A stretch of 64,000 bases of DNA from Stappia indica (GTDB lineage: Bacteria > Pseudomonadota > Alphaproteobacteria > Rhizobiales > Stappiaceae), in the NCBI RefSeq assembly GCF_001696535.1, contig NZ_MBQE01000005.1:62001-126000 (forward strand), in the 5' to 3' direction. Made by a program: the position numbers and the translations under genes. Shown piece after piece: positions 1 to 9,519 of this stretch. Position 1 is the first letter of the stretch, and the number at the start of each line of letters is the position of its first letter. The notes under the pieces were generated by a model that was not told the DNA's origin, did not search any database, and saw only the letters and a program-made list of their open reading frames with translations.

Positions 1-1366
1 CCTTTCCGAAGGGGCCGGCTCGCCCGGAGAGCGGCTCGCCGCCGCCCTGTCGCAGGACATCCTGTCGGGCGCGCTTGAGGTCGGCGCGCGCCTTCCCGCG
101 CAGCGCGATCTCGCCTGGCGCCTCGGCATCGGGCTCGGCACCGTGACCAAGGCTTATGCGCTGCTGGAACGGCGCGGCTTGCTGCGCTCGGTGCGCGGCT
201 TGGGCAGCTTCGTCGCCGCCACCGAGGCGCGCAAGGGCCCGCTCGTCGACCTGTCGCGCAACGCCCCGCCCTCCGGCGTCAGCGAGCGGCTGCTCGCCCG
301 CACCCTGGCCGCCGTCTCCCGCAGGCTCGATGCGGATGTGTTCAACGCCTATCCGCCGGTAGCCGGCCATGCCCGCTACCGCAACGAGATGGCCCGCTGG
401 TTCCGCCGCCTCGGCATGGAGGCCGACCCGCAGTGCCTGTTGCTGGCGGGCGGCGCCCAGCATGCGCTGGCCGTCGCGCTCTCCACCCTGTGCGGTCCCG
501 GCGGCACGCTGCTGGTCGAGGCGCAGACCTATCCCGGCGTGCTGACGCTCGCCCGCCACATGGGCCTGCGCGTGCTCGCCGTTGCGATGGACGCCGAAGG
601 CATGCTGCCCGATGCGCTCGACGAGATCCTGCAAGGCCTTCGGGCGGATACAAGCGGCATCGCGGTCTACCTGACCCCGACCATGCAGAACCCGACCACC
701 GGCTCGATGGGGCGCGGCCGGCGCGAGGCCATCGTCGCGGTCTGCCGGGCGCGCGATGCGATGCTGGTGGAGGACGATGTCTACACGCTGGCGCCGGAGG
801 CGGAGTTTCCCCCGCTCGCCAGCCTTGCGCCCGAGCGCGTCGTCTACATCAACAGCCTGTCGAAGACCCTGAACCCGTCTTTGCGCGTCGGCGGTCTGGT
901 GGTGCCCCCGGCCCTTGTCGCCCGCACGGAAGCCGCGCTCCATGCCAGCGGGCTGATGATCTCGCCGCTCGGCTGCGTGGTGATGGAGCAATGGGTGCTC
1001 GACGGCACGGCCGAGGCCATCGGCACCGCCATCCGCGAGGAGGCCGCGCGCCGCCGGGCGCTGGCCGGGGCGATCCTGGGACGGGCGATGCGCGACGCGT
1101 GCCATGTCGGCTATCACGTCTGGCTGCCGCTCCAGGCCGGACGGGCCGCGGCGCTGGAGACCGCCGCCCGGGCGCTGGGCATCCTCGTCACCCCGCCCGC
1201 CTCCACCGCCGCCGCGCCCGGCACCCCGGCGGATGAGGCCTCCTGCGGCGTGCGGCTGTGCCTCGGCGCGCCCGCCATGGACGAGCTGGAGACGGCCCTT
1301 CGCGCCATTGCCGGCCTTGTCGAAAATCTCGGGGCAGGCGCGTCGGCGCCGTCCGTTCTCGCCTGA
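1..1366 (+). CDS. MocR-type GntR/aminotransferase regulator (5' partial)
   Basis: The reading frame is already open at base 2, so the true start lies outside the window. The first ~60 visible residues are the end of a winged-helix GntR domain (ending in GLGTVTKAYALLERRGLL). A fold-type I aminotransferase domain fills the rest, with the PLP-lysine region NSLSKTLNPSLRVGG. This order is the MocR/PdxR architecture: a PLP-binding transcription factor that usually controls vitamin B6, amino-acid or GABA genes. Its target cannot be told from the visible neighbours. It ends 10 bp before the convergent TauE gene. Confidence 0.9.
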   Translation, partial: LSEGAGSPGERLAAALSQDILSGALEVGARLPAQRDLAWRLGIGLGTVTKAYALLERRGLLRSVRGLGSFVAATEARKGPLVDLSRNAPPSGVSERLLARTLAAVSRRLDADVFNAYPPVAGHARYRNEMARWFRRLGMEADPQCLLLAGGAQHALAVALSTLCGPGGTLLVEAQTYPGVLTLARHMGLRVLAVAMDAEGMLPDALDEILQGLRADTSGIAVYLTPTMQNPTTGSMGRGRREAIVAVCRARDAMLVEDDVYTLAPEAEFPPLASLAPERVVYINSLSKTLNPSLRVGGLVVPPALVARTEAALHASGLMISPLGCVVMEQWVLDGTAEAIGTAIREEAARRRALAGAILGRAMRDACHVGYHVWLPLQAGRAAALETAARALGILVTPPASTAAAPGTPADEASCGVRLCLGAPAMDELETALRAIAGLVENLGAGASAPSVLA

Positions 1367-1376
1367 GGCAGGCGGC

Positions 1377-2135
1377 TCAGAAATAGGACCAGGTCAGCAG
1401 CAGACCGACGGCGATCACCACCGCCCGCAGCACGGACGGCTTCACCCAGCGCGCCAGCCGCGCGCCGAGATAGCCGCCGGCAATCGCCCCGGCCAGCACG
1501 ACAAGTCCCGGCAGCCAGGCGATGATGCCGGTGGCGACGAACACGGCGACGGCGACGCTGGTGACCACGGTCGCCAGCGCGTTCTTTAGGGCATTCGCCT
1601 CGTTGACGTCGTCGATCCCGATCAAGGTCAGCACCGCCATCAGCAGGATGCCGAGCCCGGCGCCGAAATAGCCGCCATAGACGGCGACCGCGAAATCGAT
1701 GGCGAGCAGCGCCGCCCTCGGCAGTTCGCCGCCGCGATGCGCGCTCACCCAGGCACGCAGCCACGGTCCGGCGGCGAAGAGCAGCGTTGCCGCCAGCAGC
1801 AGCCAGGGGATCAGCTGGCGGAAGACCGCGTTGCCGGTCGCCGCCAGCAGCGCCGCGCCGACGATGCCGCCGAGGATGAAGACCGGGGCGCTGGCCTTCA
1901 GCCGCGCCGACTGGCGGCGGAGCTCCTCGCGATATCCGAGCAGGCTGGTGGCATGGCCCGGCCAGATCGAGATCGCGCTGGTGGCATTGGCGGCGACCGG
2001 CGGCACGCCGACATGCAGCAGCGCGGGAAAGGTGAAGAAGGTGCCCCCGCCGGCGATGGCGTTGCAGGCGCCGCCGACGAGCCCGGCGGCCAGCAGCAGG
2101 AGCAGCTCGGCAAGGCCGATCGCGGCGCCCCCCAT
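1377..2135 (-). CDS. TauE/SafE-family membrane permease
   Basis: A 252-residue integral membrane protein, rich in Gly/Ala/Val, with about eight predicted membrane segments. It has the two half-repeats of the TauE/SafE family (AGLVGGACNAIAGGGTFFTF near the N-terminus and AVYGGYFGAGLGILLM in the second half). Family members export or import sulfite, sulfoacetate or other organic anions; the substrate here is unknown. I chose the ATG at 2135 because the open frame upstream has no permease homology. The gene lies 1 bp downstream of the RBBP9-like hydrolase gene on the same strand, so the two are probably co-transcribed. Confidence 0.85.
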   Translation of the reverse strand: MGGAAIGLAELLLLLAAGLVGGACNAIAGGGTFFTFPALLHVGVPPVAANATSAISIWPGHATSLLGYREELRRQSARLKASAPVFILGGIVGAALLAATGNAVFRQLIPWLLLAATLLFAAGPWLRAWVSAHRGGELPRAALLAIDFAVAVYGGYFGAGLGILLMAVLTLIGIDDVNEANALKNALATVVTSVAVAVFVATGIIAWLPGLVVLAGAIAGGYLGARLARWVKPSVLRAVVIAVGLLLTWSYF

Positions 2136-2136
2136 T

Positions 2137-2676
2137 TCAGCCCCGCACCCCGGCGGCAAAAGCGTCGAACAGCATTCGCCCTTCGCGCCAGACCCCGAGA
2201 CCGCTCGCGCCGTTGATATGGCCGCGCGCGCCGATCTCGACGAGCCCGGCTCCCCAGTCCCGCGCCCGCCGGCGGGCATGCTCCGTCGTGCCGTAGGGAT
2301 CGTCGCTGCTGGCGACGATCAGCGCCGGGAACGGCAGCGCCTGCGCCGGAACGTCGCGAAAGCTCGCCGCCTCAACCGGAAAAGCCGGCCCGTCCGGGTC
2401 CGGCACGGCGACCAGGAAGGCCCCGCGCACGCGGCCCGAAAGCCTCTCTGCCGCATGGGCGACCAGCAAGCAGGCGAGGCTGTGCGCGATCAGCAGCGGC
2501 GGGCGGGAAAAGTTGCTGAGCGCCCGCTCCAGCGCGCCCGTCCATTCGGCAAGCTCCGGCCGGTCCCAGTCGGCCGGGGCAAAGCGCGCCAGCCCGCCGT
2601 CCTCCGCTTCCCACAGGCTCTGCCAATGCGCCTCGCCCGATCCGCCGATGCCGGGAAGAACCAGTCCGTCCGTCAT
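2137..2676 (-). CDS. RBBP9/YdeN-family alpha/beta hydrolase
   Basis: A 179-residue small serine hydrolase. The catalytic triad is visible as Ser66 in IAHSLA, Asp125/126 in SSDDPYG and His153 in GARGHIN, the standard RBBP9/YdeN layout. Length matches the family (about 180 residues). Substrates are generally unknown. It lies between the DUF1737 gene (16 bp upstream) and the TauE permease (1 bp downstream) on the same strand. No signal peptide, so cytoplasmic. Confidence 0.88.
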   Translation of the reverse strand: MTDGLVLPGIGGSGEAHWQSLWEAEDGGLARFAPADWDRPELAEWTGALERALSNFSRPPLLIAHSLACLLVAHAAERLSGRVRGAFLVAVPDPDGPAFPVEAASFRDVPAQALPFPALIVASSDDPYGTTEHARRRARDWGAGLVEIGARGHINGASGLGVWREGRMLFDAFAAGVRG

Positions 2677-2692
2677 TGCCCGCTCCGTTCCC

Positions 2693-2899
2693 TCACTGCC
2701 GCGACAGGTCGAGGGCAGGGTCGTAGCGCCCGCCCTCCACCTGCTTGACGATGGCCTGGCCGCAGATCACCGCCCGCCGGGCGCTGTCATAGGCAAGGCT
2801 CGGCGCCCCGTGCAGCGACCAGCCGAGGCTCAGGGCCTCGGTGACACGGTGGCAGAAGGCGGCATCGTCGACGCCGGTCAGCACGCGGTACACCATCAT
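2693..2899 (-). CDS. DUF1737 domain protein
   Basis: A 68-residue protein that starts MMVYRVLTGVDDAAFCHRV and carries the WSLHGAPSLAYD stretch typical of DUF1737, a short family often found as a stand-alone protein. No biochemical function is known. It is the first gene of a likely three-gene minus-strand unit with the hydrolase and the TauE permease. The 223 bp upstream of it (2900-3122) hold the divergent promoters for it and for the cysteine hydrolase gene. Confidence 0.75.
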   Translation of the reverse strand: MMVYRVLTGVDDAAFCHRVTEALSLGWSLHGAPSLAYDSARRAVICGQAIVKQVEGGRYDPALDLSRQ

Positions 2900-3122
2900 C
2901 GCGGCACGCTCCTCTTGCGCTGCGCAGATCCGGCCGGAACTCTACCGTCCCCCGGCCACCGAAGGAAACTGAAGCGATTTCAGGCAAGGGGGACCATTTC
3001 TCACGGCCTTGCGGCTGAAATGTTTTGGCGCGAAGTGTCCCTCATCCGTCCGGTGGGTGCATTTCGCCCTTTGAAGGTGCAGCTATCCTGTCGATACTGT
3101 CCCTCGTCAGGAGATACGGAAA

Positions 3123-3689
3123 ATGTCCGCAACGACCGCCCTCATCGTCATCGACGCCCAGGAATCCTTCCGCCACCGGCCCTACTTCCGCGAGGAGGGG
3201 CTCGGGCTCTATCTGGAGCGCCAGCAGGCGCTGATCGACGGCGCCGCTGCCGCCGGCATCCCGGTCGTGCAGATCTTCCATGTGGAAGAGACCGGCCCGT
3301 TCTCGGAAGGCTCCGGCTTCGTCGTGCCGCTGTCGCCGCTGCGCCTTGCCGCCGATGCCGTCTTCCGCAAGCGGCGGCACAGCGCGCTGGTCGGCAGCGG
3401 CCTCGATGTCTGGCTGACCGAGCGCGGCATCCGCCGGCTGATTGTCTCGGGCATCCGCACCGAGCAGTGCTGCGAGACCACCACGCGCCATGCCTCGGAT
3501 CTCGGATACGAGGTCGACTTCGTCGGCGAGGCGACGCTGACCTTCCCGATGGTCGATGCGGCGGGGCGCGAGTGGAGCGCCGCCGAAATCCGCGCCCGCA
3601 GCGAGCTGGTGCTTGCCGGCCGCTTCGCCCGCATCGCCACGGTGGAGGAGGCGCTGGCCGCCGCCGCGGACGGTAGGCTCGCCGCATGA
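3123..3689 (+). CDS. Isochorismatase-like cysteine hydrolase
   Basis: A 188-residue cytoplasmic hydrolase of the isochorismatase-like family. The triad is visible: Asp11 (IVIDAQESF), Lys83 (VFRKRRHSAL) and Cys116 (GIRTEQCCETT). The family includes nicotinamidases, ureidoacrylate hydrolases and uncharacterised amidases; specificity cannot be read here. A ribosome site (CAGGAG) lies 8 bp before the ATG. Its stop overlaps the start of the GlxA-type regulator by 4 bp (ATGA), so the two are translationally coupled and the regulator probably senses a related metabolite. Confidence 0.88.
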   Translation: MSATTALIVIDAQESFRHRPYFREEGLGLYLERQQALIDGAAAAGIPVVQIFHVEETGPFSEGSGFVVPLSPLRLAADAVFRKRRHSALVGSGLDVWLTERGIRRLIVSGIRTEQCCETTTRHASDLGYEVDFVGEATLTFPMVDAAGREWSAAEIRARSELVLAGRFARIATVEEALAAAADGRLAA

Positions 3690-4687
3690 ACGAGGCAGCG
3701 CGCGTGCGGACCACACCCGTTTTCGTCGTGGTTCCGCCGCGCGCGCTGCTGCTCGATATCGCCGGCCCGGTCGAGGTGCTGCGCAAGGCCAACATGGAGC
3801 AGGCGCAGCTGCGCTTCGACGTCGCCTATGTCGGCCCGGCGGCGGACGTCACCAGTTCCGTCGGCCTTGCGGTTACCGGCATCGCGCCGCTGCCCGCCGC
3901 CCTGCCCGACGGGGCGATGGTGGTGGTCTCGGGCGCGGCCGACAGGCCACTGGGGAGCGAGACCGACACGCGCAAGGACGACGCGCCGCTGGAGGCGGAG
4001 ATCGCCGACTGGCTGCGCCGGGTGGTGCGCCCCGGCATCCGGCTGGTGACGATCTGTTCCGGCGCGCTGCTTGCCGCCCGCGCCGGCCTGCTGGAAGGCT
4101 GCGAATGCACCACCCATCACGCGGCGATCGAGGACCTGCGCCGCGCGGCGCCCACCGCGCGGGTGCGCGACAACCGCCTGTTCGTGGAGGACGGCGAGCG
4201 GCTGACCAGCGCCGGCATCACCGCCGGCATCGATCTGATGCTGGCCATCGTCGCGCGCGAGGCCGGCCACGACGTGGCGCTTTTGGTCGCGCGCTATCTC
4301 GTCGTCTATCTGCGGCGCGGCGGCGCCGACCCGCAGCTTTCGCCCTGGCTGGAAGGGCGCAACCACATCCATCCCGCCATCCACCGGGTGCAGGACGCGG
4401 TCGCCGGCGACCCCGCCCGCGCCTGGACCGTCGCCGCGCTCGCCCGCCTTGCCGCCACCAGTCCGCGCAATCTCTCGCGCCTGTTCAACGAGCATACCGG
4501 GCTCAGCGTCACCGACTTCGTCAACCGCATGCGCATCGCGCTGGCGCGCGAGATGGTGCTCGGCTCGCGGCTCGACATGGAGGAGATCGCCGCCAGAGCC
4601 GGCTTCTCCTCCGCCCGACAGTTCCGCCGGGCCTGGAACCGGCTGCATCCCGCCTCGCCGACCAGCCTGCGCGCCGCCGCCTCCTGA
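3686..4687 (+). CDS. GlxA-family regulator (DJ-1/PfpI + AraC HTH)
   Basis: A 333-residue two-domain regulator. Residues ~8-180 are a DJ-1/PfpI-type class I glutamine-amidotransferase-like domain with the nucleophile-elbow cysteine in TICSGALLAARAGLL. Residues ~235-330 form an AraC/XylS double helix-turn-helix (LARLAATSPRNLSRLFNEHTG). GlxA/FtrA-like regulators often control amine or amino-acid derivative catabolism. Its ATGA overlap with the cysteine hydrolase suggests local autoregulation. It ends 11 bp from the convergent phosphotransferase gene. Confidence 0.92.
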   Translation: MNEAARVRTTPVFVVVPPRALLLDIAGPVEVLRKANMEQAQLRFDVAYVGPAADVTSSVGLAVTGIAPLPAALPDGAMVVVSGAADRPLGSETDTRKDDAPLEAEIADWLRRVVRPGIRLVTICSGALLAARAGLLEGCECTTHHAAIEDLRRAAPTARVRDNRLFVEDGERLTSAGITAGIDLMLAIVAREAGHDVALLVARYLVVYLRRGGADPQLSPWLEGRNHIHPAIHRVQDAVAGDPARAWTVAALARLAATSPRNLSRLFNEHTGLSVTDFVNRMRIALAREMVLGSRLDMEEIAARAGFSSARQFRRAWNRLHPASPTSLRAAAS

Positions 4688-4698
4688 AGGCGGGCACC

Positions 4699-5727
4699 TT
4701 ACAGTGCGTGCGGCCGTCCTTCGGCGATCTCCAGCGCCCTGAGCGCGAAGCGCTCGGCGAGCGGGGCCAGTTTCGCGGCCTCCGGATCGGAGGCATTGCC
4801 GAGCCGCGCCCGCTCCGCGATGCCGACGAAGATCACGGCGAAGCGGTAGAGCGCGAAGGCCTTGTGGAAGGGCAGCAGCGGGGGCGAGCCGGGGGCGGCC
4901 TGCATGTAGCGGGCGACGAACTCGTCCTCCTGTGGCAGCTGCATCGCAGCAAGGTCGATGCCCAGCAGCCCGCCATATTCCTCCGGCGCGGTGTGCCAGG
5001 GCATGCAGCAGAAGCCGAGATCGGCCAGCGGATGGCCGAGCGTCGACAGTTCCCAGTCGAGGATCGCCACCACTTTGGGTTCGCTCGGGTGGAACATCAG
5101 GTTGCCGAGCCGGAAATCGCCGTGGCACAGCGACACGCGTCCATCGTCCGCCGGCTGGTTGGCGCTCAGCCAGTCGAACAGCGCCTCGATTGCAGGGATC
5201 GGCGCCAGCTCCGACTGGCGATATTGCCGGTCCCAGCGGCTGATCTGCCGCTCGAAATAGTTGCCCGGCTTGCCGTAGTCGCCAAGGCCGACCTCCTCCG
5301 GCACGATGGCGTGCATCGCCGCCATCGCCTCGGCCGCCGCCATCCAGATGGCGCGGCGCTCGCCGGCGGGGAGCTCCTGCAGCGAGGTGTCGGTGAAGAC
5401 GCGCCCCTCGACCCGCTCCATCAGGTAGAACGGCGTGCCGATCACCTCGGCGTCCTCGCAATAGAGCACCGGCCTCGGCACCGGCACGCCGGTCGGCGCC
5501 AGCGCCTGCAGCACCCGGTATTCCCGGTCGATGGCATGGGCCCCGCGCAGGATCGGCCCGCCCGGCTGCTTGCGCAGCACGTAGCGTTCGTGTCCCCGGT
5601 CCAGGAAGAAGGACGGGTTGGACTGGCCGCCGCCGATCCGCTCCAGCACTATCCCCGTTTCCGCTGGGCCGAGCTCGGCATCGAGCCGCGCGGCGAGCCT
5701 CCCCGTATCGAAGCCGGGTCCGCTCAT
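4699..5727 (-). CDS. APH-family phosphotransferase, acyl-CoA dehydrogenase-associated
   Basis: A 342-residue aminoglycoside-phosphotransferase-fold protein of the subfamily fused or adjacent to acyl-CoA dehydrogenases (ACAD10/11-like). The kinase motifs are intact: LCHGDFRLGNLMF for the catalytic Asp and ILDWELSTLGHPLADLG for the metal site. In ACAD10/11 this domain phosphorylates 4-hydroxyacyl-CoA so that it can be isomerised into beta-oxidation intermediates; a similar role here is inference. The start at 5727 overlaps the acyl-CoA dehydrogenase stop by 4 bp (ATGA). Confidence 0.9.
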   Translation of the reverse strand: MSGPGFDTGRLAARLDAELGPAETGIVLERIGGGQSNPSFFLDRGHERYVLRKQPGGPILRGAHAIDREYRVLQALAPTGVPVPRPVLYCEDAEVIGTPFYLMERVEGRVFTDTSLQELPAGERRAIWMAAAEAMAAMHAIVPEEVGLGDYGKPGNYFERQISRWDRQYRQSELAPIPAIEALFDWLSANQPADDGRVSLCHGDFRLGNLMFHPSEPKVVAILDWELSTLGHPLADLGFCCMPWHTAPEEYGGLLGIDLAAMQLPQEDEFVARYMQAAPGSPPLLPFHKAFALYRFAVIFVGIAERARLGNASDPEAAKLAPLAERFALRALEIAEGRPHAL

Positions 5728-6944
5728 TCTCCTGTCCCCCGGCTCGCCGTCTCCCAGCGCCAGGCGTCGCGCCCGTCCTTTTCCAGATGCCGATAGAGCA
5801 CCATCTTGTGCACCTCGTCGGCGCCGTCGACCAGCCGCGCCTGGCGGGCGTAGCGGTAGATCCATTCCAGCACGGTGTCCTTGGAATAGCCGCGCGCGCC
5901 GTTGATCTGGATCGCCGTGTCCGCCGCCTTGTGCAGCAGGTTGGCGACATGCACCTTGGCCATCGACACTTCCTTCTGGGCATAGCCGCCCCGGTCGATC
6001 TCCCAGGCGGCCTTCATCACCAGCATGCGGCCGATCTCGATCTGCATCGCCAGCTCGCCGAGCATCACCTGCACGCTCTCCCGGTCGGCCAGTCGCACGC
6101 CGAAGCCCATCCGCTTGGAGGCATACTCGCGGGTGATCTCGACGCAGCGCTTCGACAGGCCGAGCCAGCGCATGCAGTGGGTCAGGCGTGCCGGCCCGAG
6201 CCGCGTCTGCGTCGCCTTGAGGCCCCGTCCTTCGCCGATCAGCACGTTCTCCGCCGGGATGCGAAGCCCGTCGAAGCGCAGCTCGCAATGCCCGCCATGC
6301 TCCTCCGGTCCCATGATCGGGATGCGCCGGACAATCTCCCAGCCCGGCTGGTCGCGGTGGAACAGGAAGGCGGTGTGCCCGGCGCGCGCATCGTCCGAGG
6401 TGCGGGCGATCAGCACGAAATGCGCCGCGTCCTCCGCGCCGGTGATGAACCACTTGTGCCCGGTGACCACATAGTCGTCGCCCTCGCGCACGGCGCGGGT
6501 CTGCATCATGCCGGGGTCGGAGCCCCCGCCCGGATGCGGCTCGGTCATCACGAAGGCGGAGCGCACCTTGCCCTGCGCGATCGGCGCCAGCCACCGCTCC
6601 TTCTGCTCCGGCGTGCCGAGCGCTTCCAGCATCATCATGTTGCCGTCGTCGGGCGCGGCGGAGTTGAAGACGACCGGCCCGAAGATCGACCGGTTCATCT
6701 CCTCGTAGCACACGGCCATGCCCATCTTGCCGACGCCGCGCCCGCCGTTCTCGGGCGACAGCTGCAGGCACCACAGGCCCTGCTCGCGGGCCTTGGCGCG
6801 CATCTTCGCCAACACATCCGGGGCGATGTTCTCGTGCGCGTCGTAGGATGCCGGATCGCTCTCCAGCGGGATCAGGTGCTCCTCGACGAAGGCGGCGATC
6901 TCGGCGCGCAGGCCGGCGATCTCGGGGGAAAGGGTGAAATCCAT
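5724..6944 (-). CDS. Acyl-CoA dehydrogenase family protein
   Basis: A ~406-residue FAD-dependent acyl-CoA dehydrogenase, related to the C-terminal half of ACAD10/11. Domain order is all-helical N-terminal, beta middle (FVMTEPHPGGGSDPGMM, VTGHKWFITGAEDA) and helical C-terminal (QINGARGYSKD and the YRYARQARLVDGADEVHK end). The start is taken at MDFTLSPE (6944); an ATG four codons earlier (6956) is also possible. It overlaps the phosphotransferase gene, and the SDR stop lies just before it, so the minus-strand genes from 11.1 kb down to 4.7 kb read as one operon. Confidence 0.92.
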   Translation of the reverse strand: MDFTLSPEIAGLRAEIAAFVEEHLIPLESDPASYDAHENIAPDVLAKMRAKAREQGLWCLQLSPENGGRGVGKMGMAVCYEEMNRSIFGPVVFNSAAPDDGNMMMLEALGTPEQKERWLAPIAQGKVRSAFVMTEPHPGGGSDPGMMQTRAVREGDDYVVTGHKWFITGAEDAAHFVLIARTSDDARAGHTAFLFHRDQPGWEIVRRIPIMGPEEHGGHCELRFDGLRIPAENVLIGEGRGLKATQTRLGPARLTHCMRWLGLSKRCVEITREYASKRMGFGVRLADRESVQVMLGELAMQIEIGRMLVMKAAWEIDRGGYAQKEVSMAKVHVANLLHKAADTAIQINGARGYSKDTVLEWIYRYARQARLVDGADEVHKMVLYRHLEKDGRDAWRWETASRGTGE

Positions 6945-6952
6945 GAATGCCC

Positions 6953-7699
6953 TCACAATCCAGAAACCAGATGACCGCCGTCCACCGCAATGACCGAGCC
7001 CGTCATGTAGGCGGAGCGGTCGCTGGCCAGCAGCAGCAGCGGTGCGTCGAGATCGCCCTGCGATCCCAGCCGCCGCTGCGGGATGCGGCCGATCAGCGCC
7101 TTGCCCGCCTCGGTGGCGAAGAATTCGGCATTGATCGGCGTCTCAATATAGCCCGGGCACAGCGCGTTGACGCGAATGCCGTAGCGCGCCCACTCCAGCG
7201 CCAGCGCCTTGGTCAGCTGTACCAGCCCTGCCTTGGAAGCGGTATAGGCGGCAAGATGGCCGGAGACGCGCAGGCCCAGGATGGAGGCGATGTTGACGAT
7301 GGAGCCGCCGCCCGCCGCGCGCATGCCGGCCGCCGCCGCCCGCGCCACCGCGAAGGCGCCGGTCAGGTTGGTGTCGATGACGCCGGCAAACTCCTCCGCC
7401 GTCATGGAAAGCGCGGCGCCCGTGCCCGAAACGCCCGCATTGTTGATCAGGATGTCGAAGGGCGCGCGCCCGGCGAACAGCGCCGCCACGCTCTCCGCAT
7501 CGGCGACGTCCATTTCCGCCGCCTCGGCATCGTGCCCCGCCTCGCGCAGGGCAGCGGCATTCGCCTCCACCTTGTCGAGACGCCGCGCCGCCAGCGTCAC
7601 CTTTGCGCCGGCCTCCGCCAGCACCTTGGCGAAATGCTCGCCGAGCCCGCTCGAGGCGCCGGTGACCAGCGCCCGCTTTCCGTCAATCCGCAAGTCCAT
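6953..7699 (-). CDS. SDR-family oxidoreductase
   Basis: A 248-residue classical short-chain dehydrogenase/reductase. It shows the NAD(P) motif TGASSGLG (13-20), NNAG (86-89), catalytic Ser139, Tyr152 and Lys156 (YTASKAG), and a C-terminal end typical of beta-ketoacyl or 3-hydroxyacyl reductases. Placed between an acyl-CoA dehydrogenase and a TPP enzyme, it probably oxidises or reduces a hydroxyacyl intermediate. The exact substrate is not determinable. Confidence 0.9.
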   Translation of the reverse strand: MDLRIDGKRALVTGASSGLGEHFAKVLAEAGAKVTLAARRLDKVEANAAALREAGHDAEAAEMDVADAESVAALFAGRAPFDILINNAGVSGTGAALSMTAEEFAGVIDTNLTGAFAVARAAAAGMRAAGGGSIVNIASILGLRVSGHLAAYTASKAGLVQLTKALALEWARYGIRVNALCPGYIETPINAEFFATEAGKALIGRIPQRRLGSQGDLDAPLLLLASDRSAYMTGSVIAVDGGHLVSGL

Positions 7700-7708
7700 G
7701 ACCGCCCC

Positions 7709-9442
7709 TCACGCCTCGCCGCGCCGCTTGCGCTCGGCATCGTCCCAGGCGGTCAGCGCCTGATAGTCGGGCACGAAGCCGAGCCCCTTGCGCGCGTCGG
7801 AGGAGACCGCGTCCTGCGAGGTCACCACGTCGATCACCGCCGGCGCGTTGGCCAGCCCCCGGCGGATGGCGTCCGCCAGATCGTCCGGGTTCTCCACCCG
7901 TTCGCCATGGGCGCCGAGCGCGCGGGCCATCGCCGCATAGTCGGAATGGCGCAGCACCGTGCCGATCACCCGGCCGCCGTAGTTGTATTCCTGGTCGTAG
8001 CGCTCGATGTTCCAGGCCGCGTTGTTGGAAACGATGACGACGATCTTCGCTCCGTGCCGCACGGCGGTGTCGATCTCCATGGCGTTGATGCCGTAGGCGC
8101 CGTCGCCCGTCACGGTGATCACCTGTCGGTCCGGGCAGGCAAGGGCGGCAGCGACCGCGAAGGGAACGCCGACGCCCAGGCACCCGAAGGCGCCGGCATC
8201 GAAATAGGTCGAGGCGGACAGCCCGACCCGGGCGAAGCTCAGGAGGTCGCCGCCGTCGGCAACGGCGATGTAGTCGGGTTCGGCCACGTCCTTCAGCGCC
8301 TCGAAGATCGCCATCGGGTGGATCTTGCCGTCCTTGCCGGTGCGCGGCGCCGGGGTCTTGTCCCCGGCCTCGATGCGGGCGCGGTGCTTGGCGCGCAGGC
8401 CCTCCAGCCAGGCGCCGTCGCGACTGCCGGCATCGTTGCCGAGCGCCTCGCTCAGGGCATCGAGCGCCAGATCCACCGAGGCGAGCAGCTCCGGATCGCC
8501 GCGCCGGTTGTCCAGCAGCTCGCCGTCCGTGTCGGAGATGCGGATGAAGCGGGCGTGCGGGAAGACCGCCGGCGAGCCGAAGCCGAGCTGGTAGTCGAGC
8601 TTGCGCCCCAGCGTGATGACGAGGTCGGCCTCGCTCATCGCCGCCGCGCGCACCGCGCCCACCACCGAGGGGTGGTCGGCCGGCACCAGGCCGCGGCTTT
8701 CCTGCGTGTCGAGATAGAGCGCGTCCGCCGCATCGAGGAAGCGCACCAGCGCCGGGCCGGCATCGCGTGCGCCCCGGCCGCTGATCACCAGCGGGCGCCG
8801 CGCCGCGCGGATCGCCTCGGCGGCTTGCCTGATGCGGTCGGGATGCGGCATCAGCCGGCGCGGGGTGAGCGGGCGCAGCCAGTCGTCCGGCACCAGATTG
8901 GCGGCGACGCGGGTGCGCAGCACGTCGGTCGGCACCTCGATATAGGCCGGTCCCGGCTCGCCGGCCGCACCGAAGGCCCGCGCTATCGCCTCGTCCAGCT
9001 CGCGCAGCACCTGGTCGGCGACGCGCGCGGTGCGGGCGTAGCGGGTGACCGGGCGCAGGATGTCGACATGCGGGATGTCCTGCAGCGGCCCCATGTTGGC
9101 CTGCGGCCGCGAGGTGCAGCCGCCGATCAGCAGCACCGGCGTGCGGGCGAGCGAGGCATTGGCCATGCCGGTCACGCAATTGGTGACGCCGGGGCCGGCG
9201 GTGGCCATCGCCACGCCCAGCCCGCCCGTCAGCTCCGCATGGGCCTGTGCCATGTGGATGGCCGCGCCCTCGTCGCGCACGTCGACGATCTCGACGCCGC
9301 GCCGGCCGAGGTGATCCCAGATCGGCTGGATATGCCCGCCCTGCAGGCCGAAGACGCGGGTGACGCCGCGCCGTTGCAGCGCCTCCGCGATCCAGGCGGC
9401 GACGCTGTCCTCGTCGCGGTTGAGGTCCTGCTGCTCGCTCAC
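7709..9442 (-). CDS. Thiamine-pyrophosphate enzyme (acetolactate synthase / 2-hydroxyacyl-CoA lyase-like)
   Basis: A 577-residue protein with the three-domain TPP layout. The N-terminal PYR domain has the catalytic Glu in [19 protein letters not shown], the middle domain is Rossmann-like, and the C-terminal domain has the TPP/Mg motif beginning [13 protein letters not shown] and ending IVSNNAAW. I chose the GTG at 9442 because AGGGAGAG precedes it and the residues upstream do not look like the family. Relatives include acetolactate synthase, oxalyl-CoA decarboxylase and 2-hydroxyacyl-CoA lyase. Acyl-CoA ligase and dehydrogenase neighbours make a CoA-thioester substrate likely (inference). Confidence 0.85.
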   Translation of the reverse strand: MSEQQDLNRDEDSVAAWIAEALQRRGVTRVFGLQGGHIQPIWDHLGRRGVEIVDVRDEGAAIHMAQAHAELTGGLGVAMATAGPGVTNCVTGMANASLARTPVLLIGGCTSRPQANMGPLQDIPHVDILRPVTRYARTARVADQVLRELDEAIARAFGAAGEPGPAYIEVPTDVLRTRVAANLVPDDWLRPLTPRRLMPHPDRIRQAAEAIRAARRPLVISGRGARDAGPALVRFLDAADALYLDTQESRGLVPADHPSVVGAVRAAAMSEADLVITLGRKLDYQLGFGSPAVFPHARFIRISDTDGELLDNRRGDPELLASVDLALDALSEALGNDAGSRDGAWLEGLRAKHRARIEAGDKTPAPRTGKDGKIHPMAIFEALKDVAEPDYIAVADGGDLLSFARVGLSASTYFDAGAFGCLGVGVPFAVAAALACPDRQVITVTGDGAYGINAMEIDTAVRHGAKIVVIVSNNAAWNIERYDQEYNYGGRVIGTVLRHSDYAAMARALGAHGERVENPDDLADAIRRGLANAPAVIDVVTSQDAVSSDARKGLGFVPDYQALTAWDDAERKRRGEA

Positions 9443-9519
9443 TGTCTCTCTCCCTGAACTTGCCGTGTCTTGTCGTCTCTTGTCGCGTTTCGTGCCGACG
9501 CCTCCCGCGCCGGCTGCGG

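Noticed and set aside
3209-5983. Very long open frame (924 codons) on the minus strand
   Set aside because: It runs antisense to the cysteine hydrolase and GlxA genes and out of frame with the phosphotransferase. Its composition is Arg/Ala/Gly-rich with no domain, an effect of high GC codon bias.
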